DNA from: Synechococcus sp. CCY 0621
GTDB lineage: Bacteria > Cyanobacteriota > Cyanobacteriia > PCC-6307 > Cyanobiaceae
Reading direction: 5' to 3'
Assembly (NCBI RefSeq): GCF_019038465.1
Contig: NZ_JAFKRH010000015.1
Coordinates: forward strand, 205,207 to 269,206
Length of the DNA: 64,000 bases
This document shows, piece by piece, positions 1 to 8,233 of the stretch. How positions within the stretch are numbered: the stretch's first letter is position 1; each line of letters starts with the position of its first letter. Below the pieces are notes generated by a model. That model did no database searches. It saw nothing but the letters and a program-made list of their open reading frames with translations, and was not told where the DNA came from. Made by a program: the position numbers and the translations under genes.

Positions 1-499
1 GCTGGGTCTCGACCTCCACGATCGGGGTAGGCGTCGACGGCTCAGTCGCCAATGCTGCGGTGGTAGCAGTGGCTGTGGTTGCAGCGGCGGTGAGCCAGGG
101 GGCCGCCGGGCCTGGCCCGGCGCTGCTGGGGGTGACGACAGGCGCCACGGCCTCTTTCGGGGCCTCTGCCTGGACTGGCTCGGCGTGCGCTTCTTCGATG
201 GCGCACTGTTTCAGTCCCTGCGCCGCGATCTTGGTGAGGGCGGCTTCATTGCTCTTGGCCGCCACGGCTCCGTAGTACACGGCGGCGGCGGTCTTGTTGG
301 TGTAGCCGTAGAGCTGGGTGTGGCCCAGAAGCAGCTGCAACCGCATCTGCAGCCCAAGGAGCTGGACATTGTCCGACTGCCGCAGCAGCAGCAGCAGGTC
401 TTCGCCGTTCTGCAGCACGGCGGCCCAGTTCTCCTTCGAATAGGCCTGCTCGATCACCGCGTAGCGCTGGGCGGCTTCGTTGGCGGTGGTCTCAGCCAT
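1..499 (-). CDS. hypothetical protein, 3' end beyond the left edge
   Basis: An open frame runs leftward from an ATG at 499 to the window edge without a stop, giving 166 visible codons. Residues 1 to about 100 look helical and TPR-like, with leucine-rich stretches (DLLLLLRQ, LQMRLQLLLG). They are followed by an Ala/Pro/Thr/Val-rich low-complexity segment. The ATG overlaps the tilS stop by 8 bases (ATGGCTGA), so translation is probably coupled to tilS. No catalytic motif, signal peptide or membrane span is visible. I do not recognise the family; a scaffold or adaptor role is only a guess. The competing plus-strand frames here are GC-driven shadows. Confidence 0.7.
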   Translation of the reverse strand, partial: MAETTANEAAQRYAVIEQAYSKENWAAVLQNGEDLLLLLRQSDNVQLLGLQMRLQLLLGHTQLYGYTNKTAAAVYYGAVAAKSNEAALTKIAAQGLKQCAIEEAHAEPVQAEAPKEAVAPVVTPSSAGPGPAAPWLTAAATTATATTAALATEPSTPTPIVEVETQ

Positions 500-1523
500 G
501 GAGCGCGTCGGGCGTTCGGACCCACAGTGTGCTGCGATCCCAGTGCAGTTGCCATCCTCCGGCCAGATCGAGACGGCCAGGATCCCCCCCCTGGCCCAGC
601 CGGGTCACCAGTGTCTCGAGGTTTCGAGCACCAGGGTCGCTGCCCAGGTGCCGGCGCAGCCAGTGCTGCAACAGCCGCCGCTGGCTGGCCGGGGCCAGGC
701 TGGCCAGACGCCGGCGTTGCAACCGCCCGGGAGCCCCTTTGGCCTCCAGGGCCCCCAGGGCCAGCTCCAGCAGTTCCGTTTCCGCCCCAAACTGCTGCTC
801 CAGCCGCTCCGCCTGGGCGCTGATCCGGCGGCAGGCGCCGGGGTGGAGGTCCTCCAGCACCGGCATCACCTCAGCGCGCAGCCGGTTGCGGGCGAAGCGC
901 CGATCGGCGTTGCTGCTGTCCTCCCAGACGGGCAGGCTGCGTTCCCGGCAGAGGCGGCCCGTGTCGGCGCGATCGAACACGAGCAGGGGGCGGACCAGCC
1001 GCAGGCTGTCTGCCTCCCGGCCCAGGGGGCGGCTGGCCCCCTGGCTGGCCAGGCCCCGCAGGTGGCTGCCGCGGGCCAGGTTGAGCAGGATCGTTTCGGC
1101 CCGGTCGCTGGCGGTGTGACCCGTGACCACATGGGTGCATGGCAGCTGGAGCGCCGCCTCGGCCAGGGCGCCGTAGCGCCAGTCCCGGGCCTCGGCTTCG
1201 CTGAGCGGAACGGGGTCGGCCCGATCGAGCCACAGGGGCAGTCCCTGGCTCCGGGCCCACTGGAGCAGTTCCTCGGCCTGGCGTGCGGCGTCGGGGCGCC
1301 AGCCGTGGTCCCCGTGCCACAGCTGCAGACACCAGCCATGCAAGTGCTGCAGGTCGCGCAGGAGGGTGGTCAGGGCCATCGAATCCTGCCCGCCGGACAC
1401 GGCCAGCAGCAGGGACCCCCCCGCCGGCAGCAGGCAGGGGTGCCGCAGCAGATGGCGGTGCAGGCGTGCCTGGTCGCTTCCCCAGGGCCGCCGCGGCTGA
1501 CTTGGGTCGGGTGGGAGAATCAC
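492..1523 (-). CDS. tilS: tRNA(Ile)-lysidine synthase
   Basis: TilS attaches lysine to C34 of the CAU-anticodon tRNA-Ile in the cytoplasm using ATP, so that the tRNA reads AUA rather than AUG. The 343-residue product carries the N-type ATP pyrophosphatase P-loop SGGQDS at residues 43-48. It is followed by the usual TilS features VTGHTASDRAETILLNL and a GSHLRGL segment, then by a helical C-terminal part. The length fits the shorter cyanobacterial TilS form. Its stop overlaps the ATG of the next minus-strand gene. It is divergent from the DUF561 gene, with 23 bases between the start codons, so the promoters must overlap. Confidence 0.95.
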   Translation of the reverse strand: MILPPDPSQPRRPWGSDQARLHRHLLRHPCLLPAGGSLLLAVSGGQDSMALTTLLRDLQHLHGWCLQLWHGDHGWRPDAARQAEELLQWARSQGLPLWLDRADPVPLSEAEARDWRYGALAEAALQLPCTHVVTGHTASDRAETILLNLARGSHLRGLASQGASRPLGREADSLRLVRPLLVFDRADTGRLCRERSLPVWEDSSNADRRFARNRLRAEVMPVLEDLHPGACRRISAQAERLEQQFGAETELLELALGALEAKGAPGRLQRRRLASLAPASQRRLLQHWLRRHLGSDPGARNLETLVTRLGQGGDPGRLDLAGGWQLHWDRSTLWVRTPDALHG

Positions 1524-1546
1524 GTCACGCTTCCGTTCGTCCGCCG

Positions 1547-2317
1547 ATGTCCCGTCTCTCCAGCCTGCCCACCGCCCTGCAGCAGTCGATCCGCCAGGGG
1601 CGCACGCTGAAGGTCATCGCCGGACTGGACAACTTCGACGCGGCCCGCGTGCGGCAGGTGGTCAGGGCCGCGGCCGCCGGTGGCGCCGATCTGGTGGATC
1701 TGGCCTGTGAGCCTGCCCTGGTGCGCCTGGCCCAGGAGCTGGCACCGCAGCTGCCGGTCTGCGTCTCGGCGGTGGATCCGGCCCTGTTCCCCCCTGCCGT
1801 CGACGCAGGCGCGGCCATGGTGGAGATCGGCAACTACGACAGCTTCTATCCCCAGGGGCGCGTTTTCGGTGCCGAAGAAGTGCTGGCGCTCACCCGCCGC
1901 ACCCGTGAGCTGCTGCCCCAGACGGTGCTGTCCGTCACCGTGCCCCACACCCTGCCCCTCGACGGCCAGGAACGGCTGGCGGTGGAGCTGGTGGCTGCTG
2001 GTGCCGATCTGATCCAGACCGAGGGCGGAACCAGCGCCCGTCCCCTCAGTGCCGGCGCCCTGGGCCTGATCGAAAAAGCCGCCCCGACCCTGGCGGCCGC
2101 CCATGCCATCAGCCGGGCGGTGGCCGTACCGGTGCTGTGCGCTTCCGGTCTGTCGGCCGTCACGGTGCCGATGGCCCTGGCCGCCGGCGCTGCTGGTGTG
2201 GGGGTCGGCTCTGCCGTTAACCGCCTCAACGACGACCTCGCCATGGTGGCGGTGGTGCGTGCTCTGCGGGAAGCGATGCCGTTGGCAGCGGTGGTTCAAG
2301 GCGAACGGCCTCAGTAA
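1547..2317 (+). CDS. DUF561 / Ycf23-family TIM-barrel protein
   Basis: A 256-residue protein starting at ATG 1547 (MSRLSSLPTAL). A longer upstream extension of the frame would run through tilS and is rejected. The sequence KVIAGLDNFD near the N-terminus and repeated GAD(L/V) and GVGVGSAVN segments are typical of the cyanobacterial/plastid Ycf23 (DUF561) family, which has a HisA/HisF-like barrel. The biochemical role of the family is not established as far as I know. It is followed 27 bases later by a small membrane-protein gene on the same strand. Confidence 0.85.
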   Translation: MSRLSSLPTALQQSIRQGRTLKVIAGLDNFDAARVRQVVRAAAAGGADLVDLACEPALVRLAQELAPQLPVCVSAVDPALFPPAVDAGAAMVEIGNYDSFYPQGRVFGAEEVLALTRRTRELLPQTVLSVTVPHTLPLDGQERLAVELVAAGADLIQTEGGTSARPLSAGALGLIEKAAPTLAAAHAISRAVAVPVLCASGLSAVTVPMALAAGAAGVGVGSAVNRLNDDLAMVAVVRALREAMPLAAVVQGERPQ

Positions 2318-2344
2318 GCTGATCGGGTTGTTGCTTCGCCTCCC

Positions 2345-2767
2345 ATGGGCTCGCTTGTCTGGCTTCTGCAATGGCCGATCCGAGCTCTGATTCTGCTCCT
2401 GGTGGCACGGCTGCCCCTGGGAGTGGAAATGGCGAGCTTCCCGGTCGCCCTGCTCTCGGCCGTCGTCATCGGCCTGCTGGGCACGCTGCTGATCTGGCCG
2501 CTGAAGCTGATTCTCGGGCCGATCTGGGCTGTCACCTCCCTGGGCGGCATCATCAGCCCGGTGTCGTTCCTGTTCAACTGGCTGATCACGATCATCCTGT
2601 TCGGCCTGGCCGCCTGGCTGATCCAGGGCTTCCGGCTCAAGAACGGTCTGGTCAGCGCCATTCTCGGGGCCTTGGTCTACAGCGTTTTGAGCACTGTCGT
2701 GCTGCGCTGGCTCGGCCTGGAGATTCCCTTCACCCGGGCGATGGCGGCCACCACGGGTCTGGGCTGA
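2345..2767 (+). CDS. phage holin family-like four-helix membrane protein
   Basis: A 140-residue very hydrophobic protein with about four membrane spans: near residues 3-25, 30-55, 60-92 and 98-123. The pattern matches the small 'phage holin family 4' (Mycobacterial 4-TMS holin type) proteins that are common in cyanobacterial chromosomes and are not evidence of a prophage. No phage genes lie nearby. It sits between the DUF561 gene and uvrB on the same strand. Its function is unknown; a membrane or envelope role is an inference from hydrophobicity only. Confidence 0.75.
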   Translation: MGSLVWLLQWPIRALILLLVARLPLGVEMASFPVALLSAVVIGLLGTLLIWPLKLILGPIWAVTSLGGIISPVSFLFNWLITIILFGLAAWLIQGFRLKNGLVSAILGALVYSVLSTVVLRWLGLEIPFTRAMAATTGLG

Positions 2768-2818
2768 TCGGTTTTCCCCGCCGAGCCGTTCACCGGGGGT
2801 GAACGCCAGAATGGTCCG

Positions 2819-4828
2819 ATGCCATTCCAGCTTCACGCCCCCTACGTGCCGAAGGGTGACCAACCCACCGCCATCGAAGCGATGGTGAAGGGCGTTGACG
2901 CCGGCGAACGCTTCCAGACCCTGCTGGGGGCCACCGGCACCGGCAAGACGTTCTCGATCGCCAATGTGATTGCCCGCACCGGTCGTCCCACCCTGGTGCT
3001 GGCCCACAACAAGACGCTGGCGGCGCAGCTCTGCAACGAGCTGCGGGAATTCTTCCCCAACAACGCCGTCGAATACTTCATCTCCTATTACGACTACTAC
3101 CAGCCCGAGGCTTACGTTCCCGTCTCGGATACCTACATTGCCAAGACCGCCTCGATCAACGAGGAGATCGACATGCTGCGGCACTCGGCCACCCGTTCGC
3201 TGTTTGAGCGGCGGGATGTGATCGTGGTGGCCTCGATCAGCTGCATCTACGGCCTGGGCATCCCCTCGGAATACCTCAAGGCCGCCGTCAAGTTCGAGGT
3301 GGGCGACAAGCTCGATCTGCGCGGTTCGCTACGGGATCTGGTCAACAACCAGTACTCCCGCAACGACATCGAGATCAGCCGCGGGCGCTTCCGGGTGCGG
3401 GGTGATGTGCTGGAGATCGGACCCGCCTACGAAGACCGGCTGGTGCGGATCGAGCTGTTCGGCGATGAGGTGGAAGCGATCCGCTACGTGGATCCCACCA
3501 CCGGCGAAATCCTCCAGAGCCTGGAGACGATCAACATCTACCCGGCCAAGCACTTCGTGACGCCCAAGGAGCGGCTGCAGGGGGCGATTCAGGCGATCCG
3601 CGCCGAGCTGCGCGAACGGCTCGATGTGCTCAACGGCCAGGGGCGGCTGTTGGAGGCCCAGCGCCTGGAGCAGCGCACCACCTACGACCTGGAGATGCTG
3701 GAGCAGGTGGGCTACTGCAACGGGGTCGAGAACTACGCCCGGCATCTGGCGGGCCGGGAGGCCGGTACGCCGCCCGAGTGCCTGATTGATTACTTCCCCG
3801 ACGACTGGCTGCTGGTGGTGGATGAAAGCCACGTGACCTGCTCCCAGCTGCAGGCCATGTACAACGGCGACCAGAGCCGCAAGCAGGTGCTGATCGAGCA
3901 CGGCTTCCGCCTGCCCAGCGCCGCCGACAACCGGCCCCTCAAGGGGGATGAGTTCTGGGAGAAGGCGCGGCAGACCATCTTCGTCTCGGCGACCCCCGGC
4001 GCCTGGGAGCTGGCCCAGAGCAAGGAGCAGGTGGTGGAGCAGGTGATCCGCCCCACCGGCGTTCTCGACCCGATCGTGGAGGTGCGCCCCTCCGAGGGTC
4101 AGATCGATGACCTGCTCGGTGAGATCCGTGTGCGTGCCGATCGCCAGGAGCGGGTGCTGGTCACCACCCTCACCAAGCGCATGGCGGAGGACCTCACCGA
4201 CTACCTGGCTGAGAACGGCGTGCGGGTGCGCTATCTGCACTCGGAGATCCATTCGATCGAACGGATCGAGATCATTCAGGACCTGCGCAATGGCGCCTAC
4301 GACGTGCTCGTGGGGGTCAACCTGCTGCGGGAGGGCCTTGATCTGCCCGAGGTGTCTCTGGTGGCGATTCTCGACGCCGACAAGGAGGGCTTCCTGCGGG
4401 CGGAACGCTCCCTGATCCAGACCATCGGCCGGGCGGCACGCCACATCGATGGGGTGGCGCTTCTCTATGCCGACAACCTCACCGATTCGATGGCCAGGGC
4501 GATCTCCGAGACGGAACGGCGTCGGGTGATCCAGCACGCCTACAACGAGCGCCATGGCATCACGCCCACCCCCGCCGGCAAGCGGGCGGGCAATTCGATC
4601 CTCAGCTTCCTTGAACTCTCACGTCGGCTCACCGACGATCAGCTGGAGGTGGCGGCCGACCAGGCCGAGCACAACGAGGTGTCCCTTGATGCATTGCCCG
4701 AACTGATCAGGCAGCTGGAGGAGAAGATGAAGGTGGCGGCGAAGGGCCTGGAATTCGAGGAGGCCGCCAACCTGCGTGATCGCATCAAGCACCTGCGCCA
4801 GAAGCTGGTGGGCCGGCCGGCGGCTTAA
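2819..4828 (+). CDS. uvrB: excinuclease ABC subunit B
   Basis: UvrB is the damage-verifying helicase-like subunit of nucleotide excision repair; it receives lesions from UvrA and recruits UvrC. The 669-residue product has Walker A GATGTGKT at 37-44 and the tyrosine-rich beta-hairpin that wedges into DNA ([12 protein letters not shown]). A DESH Walker B-like motif, the helicase motif TIGRAARH and a C-terminal UVR motif ([12 protein letters not shown]) that contacts UvrC follow. Full length and intact. Its TAA overlaps the end of mscL on the other strand by 4 bases. Confidence 0.98.
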   Translation: MPFQLHAPYVPKGDQPTAIEAMVKGVDAGERFQTLLGATGTGKTFSIANVIARTGRPTLVLAHNKTLAAQLCNELREFFPNNAVEYFISYYDYYQPEAYVPVSDTYIAKTASINEEIDMLRHSATRSLFERRDVIVVASISCIYGLGIPSEYLKAAVKFEVGDKLDLRGSLRDLVNNQYSRNDIEISRGRFRVRGDVLEIGPAYEDRLVRIELFGDEVEAIRYVDPTTGEILQSLETINIYPAKHFVTPKERLQGAIQAIRAELRERLDVLNGQGRLLEAQRLEQRTTYDLEMLEQVGYCNGVENYARHLAGREAGTPPECLIDYFPDDWLLVVDESHVTCSQLQAMYNGDQSRKQVLIEHGFRLPSAADNRPLKGDEFWEKARQTIFVSATPGAWELAQSKEQVVEQVIRPTGVLDPIVEVRPSEGQIDDLLGEIRVRADRQERVLVTTLTKRMAEDLTDYLAENGVRVRYLHSEIHSIERIEIIQDLRNGAYDVLVGVNLLREGLDLPEVSLVAILDADKEGFLRAERSLIQTIGRAARHIDGVALLYADNLTDSMARAISETERRRVIQHAYNERHGITPTPAGKRAGNSILSFLELSRRLTDDQLEVAADQAEHNEVSLDALPELIRQLEEKMKVAAKGLEFEEAANLRDRIKHLRQKLVGRPAA

Positions 4829-5217
4829 AGGGCGCGCCGATCCAGGGCTTCGGCCAGGCGGTTGGCGGCGGCGGCCAGTTCGGCTTGGGGATCGGGCCCG
4901 GCATCGGCGGCCTTGATCTCCTCCTGGCGTTTCATCGCTTCGATGGCCCGCACGATCAGGAACACCACGAAGGCGATCACCAGGAAGTTGATCAGGGCCA
5001 CGATCACCGCCCCGGCGGGCCAGGCGCTGATCGAATTGACCTGCGCCGCCTTCAGGGCCGGCTCCAGCAGGCTCGTCATCACCAGGCTGACGATTGCATC
5101 GACCACCTTGCCGAAGGCACCGCCGATCACCACGGCCACCGCCAGATCGACCACGTTGCCTTTGTTGATGAAATCCTTGAAGTCGCTCAGAAAGGAAGAC
5201 GTGCTGCGCCGGGCCAT
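4825..5217 (-). CDS. mscL: large-conductance mechanosensitive channel MscL
   Basis: An inner-membrane osmotic safety valve. The 130-residue protein has the amphipathic N-terminus ([19 protein letters not shown]), the pore helix with the glycine/alanine pattern [11 protein letters not shown], a periplasmic loop, a second span rich in I/V/F, and a charged C-terminal helix. I chose ATG 5217 (MARRS); a GTG three codons upstream is possible. Convergent with uvrB, the two stop codons overlapping. No terminator-like hairpin separates them. Confidence 0.95.
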   Translation of the reverse strand: MARRSTSSFLSDFKDFINKGNVVDLAVAVVIGGAFGKVVDAIVSLVMTSLLEPALKAAQVNSISAWPAGAVIVALINFLVIAFVVFLIVRAIEAMKRQEEIKAADAGPDPQAELAAAANRLAEALDRRAL

Positions 5218-5274
5218 GGGAATCACTTGTGAATACAGTCCTTTCCTAGGTCATGGCCAGTGGGCCAATCGCGG

Positions 5275-6426
5275 TCAGATGGGTTCAAGCCGGAGCAGCT
5301 GGCCATCGCCGGCCCCATCGGTGAGCACATACAGGAAACCGTCCGGTCCCTGGCGCACGTCCCTCACCCTGGCGCCGATGGAAATCTCCTCCTGTGGTGT
5401 CGCGGATCCCTGCGGAGTGAGGCGCAGGCGATGCACCTGCTGCGACACCAGCCCGCCGGCGAAGAGATCACCGCGCCAGCCTGGATAGCGATCGCCGTCG
5501 TAGAGCGTCAGGCCGGAGGGGGCGATGGCGGGCGTCCAGACCAGGGCCGGATCCCGCAGGCCCGGTGCACTGCTGGTCGGTGCGATGGCGGGGCCGAAGT
5601 ACTCGCGGCTGTGGGTCACCTTCGGCCAGCCGTAGTTCACCCCGGCCTCGATCCGGTTGAGCTCGTCGCCATCCCTGGCGCCGTGTTCGCTGGCCCAGAC
5701 CCGGCCCGTGCGGCGATCGAGGGCCAGGCCCTGGATGTTGCGATGCCCGAGGCTCCAGAGCCCCGGCAGGGTGCCGGGCCTGCCGGCGAAGGGGCTGCCC
5801 CTGGCGGGGCTGCCGTCGTCGTTGAGGCGCAGCACCTTGCCCAGGGCGCTGCCTGGGTTCTGGGCCTGGGTGCGGATCAGCTGCCCCTCCAGCTGGAGCG
5901 GAGGATTGCCCCCGTCACCGATGGCCAGCAGCAGGGTGCGATCGGGCAGCCAGAGCAGGCGCGAGCCGAAGTGCTGGCTGCCGGCTTTGCGTTGCGGCAC
6001 GGCGAACAGCACCTGCAGGTCGCTGAGGCCACGGCCGTCGAAGCGGGCCCGGGCCAGCCGGGTGTGGTTGGCCGCGGCGCTGCCGGCCGCATAGGTGAGA
6101 TAGATCCAGCGGTTGGTGGCGAAGTCGGGATGCACGGCCACGTCCAGCAGGCCCCCCTGGCCGGCGGCCAGCACCTTCGGCACACCACCGATCGGCTCCG
6201 GTTGCAGCACACCGCCCCGCACCAGGCGCAACCGGCCCGGCCGCTCCGTGATCAGCAGATCGCCGCCTGGCAGCCAGGCCACGGCCCAGGGGTGCTCCAG
6301 GCCGCCCACCACTGGCACGCTGCGCACCGCGGCGGCACTGGGCGCCGGCTGGCAGCCCCCCAGGAGGGCGGGAACCAGCAGGGCCGCCGCCAGCCGGTTC
6401 AGGATCCCGGAACGGTGGCCGGACAT
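5275..6426 (-). CDS. PQQ-dependent sugar dehydrogenase-like lipoprotein
   Basis: A soluble glucose/sorbosone dehydrogenase-like six-bladed propeller. The 383-residue product starts at ATG 6426 with a lipoprotein-type signal (LLVPALLGGCQ, cysteine near residue 28), which suggests anchoring outside the cytoplasmic membrane. Family motifs include LEHPWAVAWLPGG, GLLDVAVHPDF, LLLAIGDGG, GHRNIQGLALD, EHGARDGDELN, NYGWPKV and a C-terminal RQGPDGFLYVLTD. Whether PQQ is available is not shown by the window. Its start overlaps the end of the upstream MBL-receiver-GAF gene by 28 bases in another frame, so it is probably the last gene of that run. Confidence 0.85.
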   Translation of the reverse strand: MSGHRSGILNRLAAALLVPALLGGCQPAPSAAAVRSVPVVGGLEHPWAVAWLPGGDLLITERPGRLRLVRGGVLQPEPIGGVPKVLAAGQGGLLDVAVHPDFATNRWIYLTYAAGSAAANHTRLARARFDGRGLSDLQVLFAVPQRKAGSQHFGSRLLWLPDRTLLLAIGDGGNPPLQLEGQLIRTQAQNPGSALGKVLRLNDDGSPARGSPFAGRPGTLPGLWSLGHRNIQGLALDRRTGRVWASEHGARDGDELNRIEAGVNYGWPKVTHSREYFGPAIAPTSSAPGLRDPALVWTPAIAPSGLTLYDGDRYPGWRGDLFAGGLVSQQVHRLRLTPQGSATPQEEISIGARVRDVRQGPDGFLYVLTDGAGDGQLLRLEPI

Positions 6427-8207
6427 GGCGTGGGGGAGATCTCCAGCAGCACCAGGTCGCGCAGGTCGTGGAGCAGGGCCAGCTCGGTGCTGCTGAGCTG
6501 GCGCGGCCGGTTGTCGATCAGACAAAGGGTGCCCAGGCAGGTGCCGTCGTCGAGGGTCAGGGGCGAGCCGGCGTAGAAGCGGATGCGCGGCTCCCCCAGC
6601 ACCAGCGGGTTGTCCGCGAAGCGGTCGTCGAGCCAGGTGTCCGCCACCAGCAGATCCGACTTCTGCGCGACCGCATGGGCGCAGAAGGCCAGATCGCGGG
6701 AGGTCTGGCAGGTGGCCAGGCCGTGGCACGACTTGAACCACTGCCGCTCCGCGTCGATCAGGCTGATCAGGGCGATCGGCACGTCGAAGGCGGCGGCGGC
6801 GATCCGGGTCAGGCGGTCAAAGCGTTCCTCCCGCTCCGTGTCCAGCAGGCCGAGCTCGCCCAGGCGCCGCAGGCGGCGCGGCTCGTCCCCCGGTGGCCGG
6901 GCCCGCTGCCAGCGGCAGGGGCTGCCCAGGCTCCAGGCCCGAAGCCTGGCACGCAGGAAGCTTTCGGAGATGGGCTGCACCAGCCACTCGCTGACCAGGG
7001 GGTCGTCCCTCCGGGCCAGGCTCTCCTCGGCGGCCAGCATCAGAACAGGGGTAGCGGCCGCCGACGTGCCCAGGACCTGCCGCAGGTGGTGGGTCAGTCC
7101 AGGGCCTTCCGGGCCTGGCGCTTGCTCCAGCAGCAGCACCGAGGCCCCCTGCTGCTCGAGGGCCTGCAGCAGGTCCGCTTCATCGGGGGCCACCCGGCAG
7201 GGCAAGCCTTCCAGGCGCAGGGCCGTGCTGAGGCCCGCCTCCAGGTCCCTGTCCGCCACCCAGACCAGGGCCGGAGGGCCGCCGGGCATCTCCGCCTGGC
7301 CACCACACGCGGCACCGGTCTCCGCGACGGCGCCCCGGGTGGGTGAGGTGCGCAGCACCAGTCCCTCCGAGGCCGCCATCACCTCCAGGGGGGAGCCCCG
7401 GTCGGCCAGATCGGCGCGCACCCGGGCCAGGATCAGGTCGATGGCTGCATCGTTGCGCAGGGGATCGTGGTGGGTGAGCACCAGCCGGGCCACCCCGGCC
7501 TCCTCGCAGAGGCGCACGGCGTACTCCACCGAGCTGTGGCCCCAGCCGAGCTTGGCCGGGAACTCCAGGGCCGTGTACTGGGCATCGTGGATCACCAGGT
7601 CGGCCCCCTCGATGAACTCGGCGTAGTGCAGGTCCTGGCCCGATAGCGGTCCGATGCCGCTGGCCAGCTCGGCGGCGTGGGGTTCGTGGTCGCAGCAGTA
7701 GACGACCGTGGCCCCATCGGCCTGGAGCCGGTAGGCCAGGGTGAGGGCGGGGTGGTTGAGGTAGTGGGTCGTCACCGTCACGTCGCCGATGCGGAAGGTG
7801 CCTTCGCCCAGGTCGTGGTAGTGGATCGCGGCGGCGAACTGGTCGAGGGTGACCGGGAAGTAGGCGTGCTGCATCTGGCCCGAGAGCACGCTGCGCAGGC
7901 TGCCCGAGAGGCCGCTGGGTCCGTAGACGTCCCAGGCGTGGCCGGGGGCGAAGAAGGGGGCGAAGAAAGGAAAGCCCTGGATGTGGTCCCAGTGGGTGTG
8001 GCTGATCAGCAGCGACCCCTCCATGCCGTCGGGGCTCTCCTGCATCAGGGCCTGTCCCAGGCCGTGGGCGCCGGTGCCGCAGTCGATCACCAGCAGGGTG
8101 CCTGCTCCGGAGCGGACCTCCACACAGGAGGTGTTGCCGCCGAAGCGGAAGGTGTCGGGGCCGGGTTTGGCGATCGAACCGCGGGTTCCCCAGAACCGAA
8201 CCAGCAT
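6399..8207 (-). CDS. metallo-beta-lactamase / degenerate receiver / GAF fusion protein
   Basis: A 602-residue three-part protein. Residues 1 to about 285 are an MBL-fold hydrolase opening with RFWGTRGS and carrying HTHWDH with its preceding histidine (H70, H72, D74, H75), YCCDHEPHA and a late LTHHDP. Residues about 300-430 resemble a CheY-like receiver (VADRDLEAGL at the acidic end), but the phosphoacceptor position reads LLLEQAPG, glutamate in place of aspartate. Residues about 450-595 form a GAF domain of the type FDRLTRIAAAAFDVP, SLIDAERQWFKS, CAHAV, FYAGSPL. ATG 8207 was chosen over an upstream TTG. It lies 26 bases after lysC on the same strand. A signalling role is inferred; the MBL substrate is unknown. 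Confidence 0.85.
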   Translation of the reverse strand: MLVRFWGTRGSIAKPGPDTFRFGGNTSCVEVRSGAGTLLVIDCGTGAHGLGQALMQESPDGMEGSLLISHTHWDHIQGFPFFAPFFAPGHAWDVYGPSGLSGSLRSVLSGQMQHAYFPVTLDQFAAAIHYHDLGEGTFRIGDVTVTTHYLNHPALTLAYRLQADGATVVYCCDHEPHAAELASGIGPLSGQDLHYAEFIEGADLVIHDAQYTALEFPAKLGWGHSSVEYAVRLCEEAGVARLVLTHHDPLRNDAAIDLILARVRADLADRGSPLEVMAASEGLVLRTSPTRGAVAETGAACGGQAEMPGGPPALVWVADRDLEAGLSTALRLEGLPCRVAPDEADLLQALEQQGASVLLLEQAPGPEGPGLTHHLRQVLGTSAAATPVLMLAAEESLARRDDPLVSEWLVQPISESFLRARLRAWSLGSPCRWQRARPPGDEPRRLRRLGELGLLDTEREERFDRLTRIAAAAFDVPIALISLIDAERQWFKSCHGLATCQTSRDLAFCAHAVAQKSDLLVADTWLDDRFADNPLVLGEPRIRFYAGSPLTLDDGTCLGTLCLIDNRPRQLSSTELALLHDLRDLVLLEISPTPCPATVPGS

Positions 8208-8233
8208 GCCGCCACCCTGTTGCCGGACCAACC

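Noticed and set aside
480..1610. Plus-strand open frame of 376 codons opposite tilS
   Set aside because: GC-rich antisense shadow rich in Q, A, P and G with no motif; tilS on the other strand has clear family motifs.
2345..2767. Prophage signal from the 'phage holin'-type protein
   Set aside because: Such four-helix proteins are ordinary chromosomal genes in cyanobacteria; no phage structural, lysis or integrase genes are near.
1520..3184. Minus-strand 554-codon frame across the DUF561, holin-like and uvrB genes
   Set aside because: Composition (Q, H, G, D rich) is that of a reverse-frame shadow; three real genes lie opposite.
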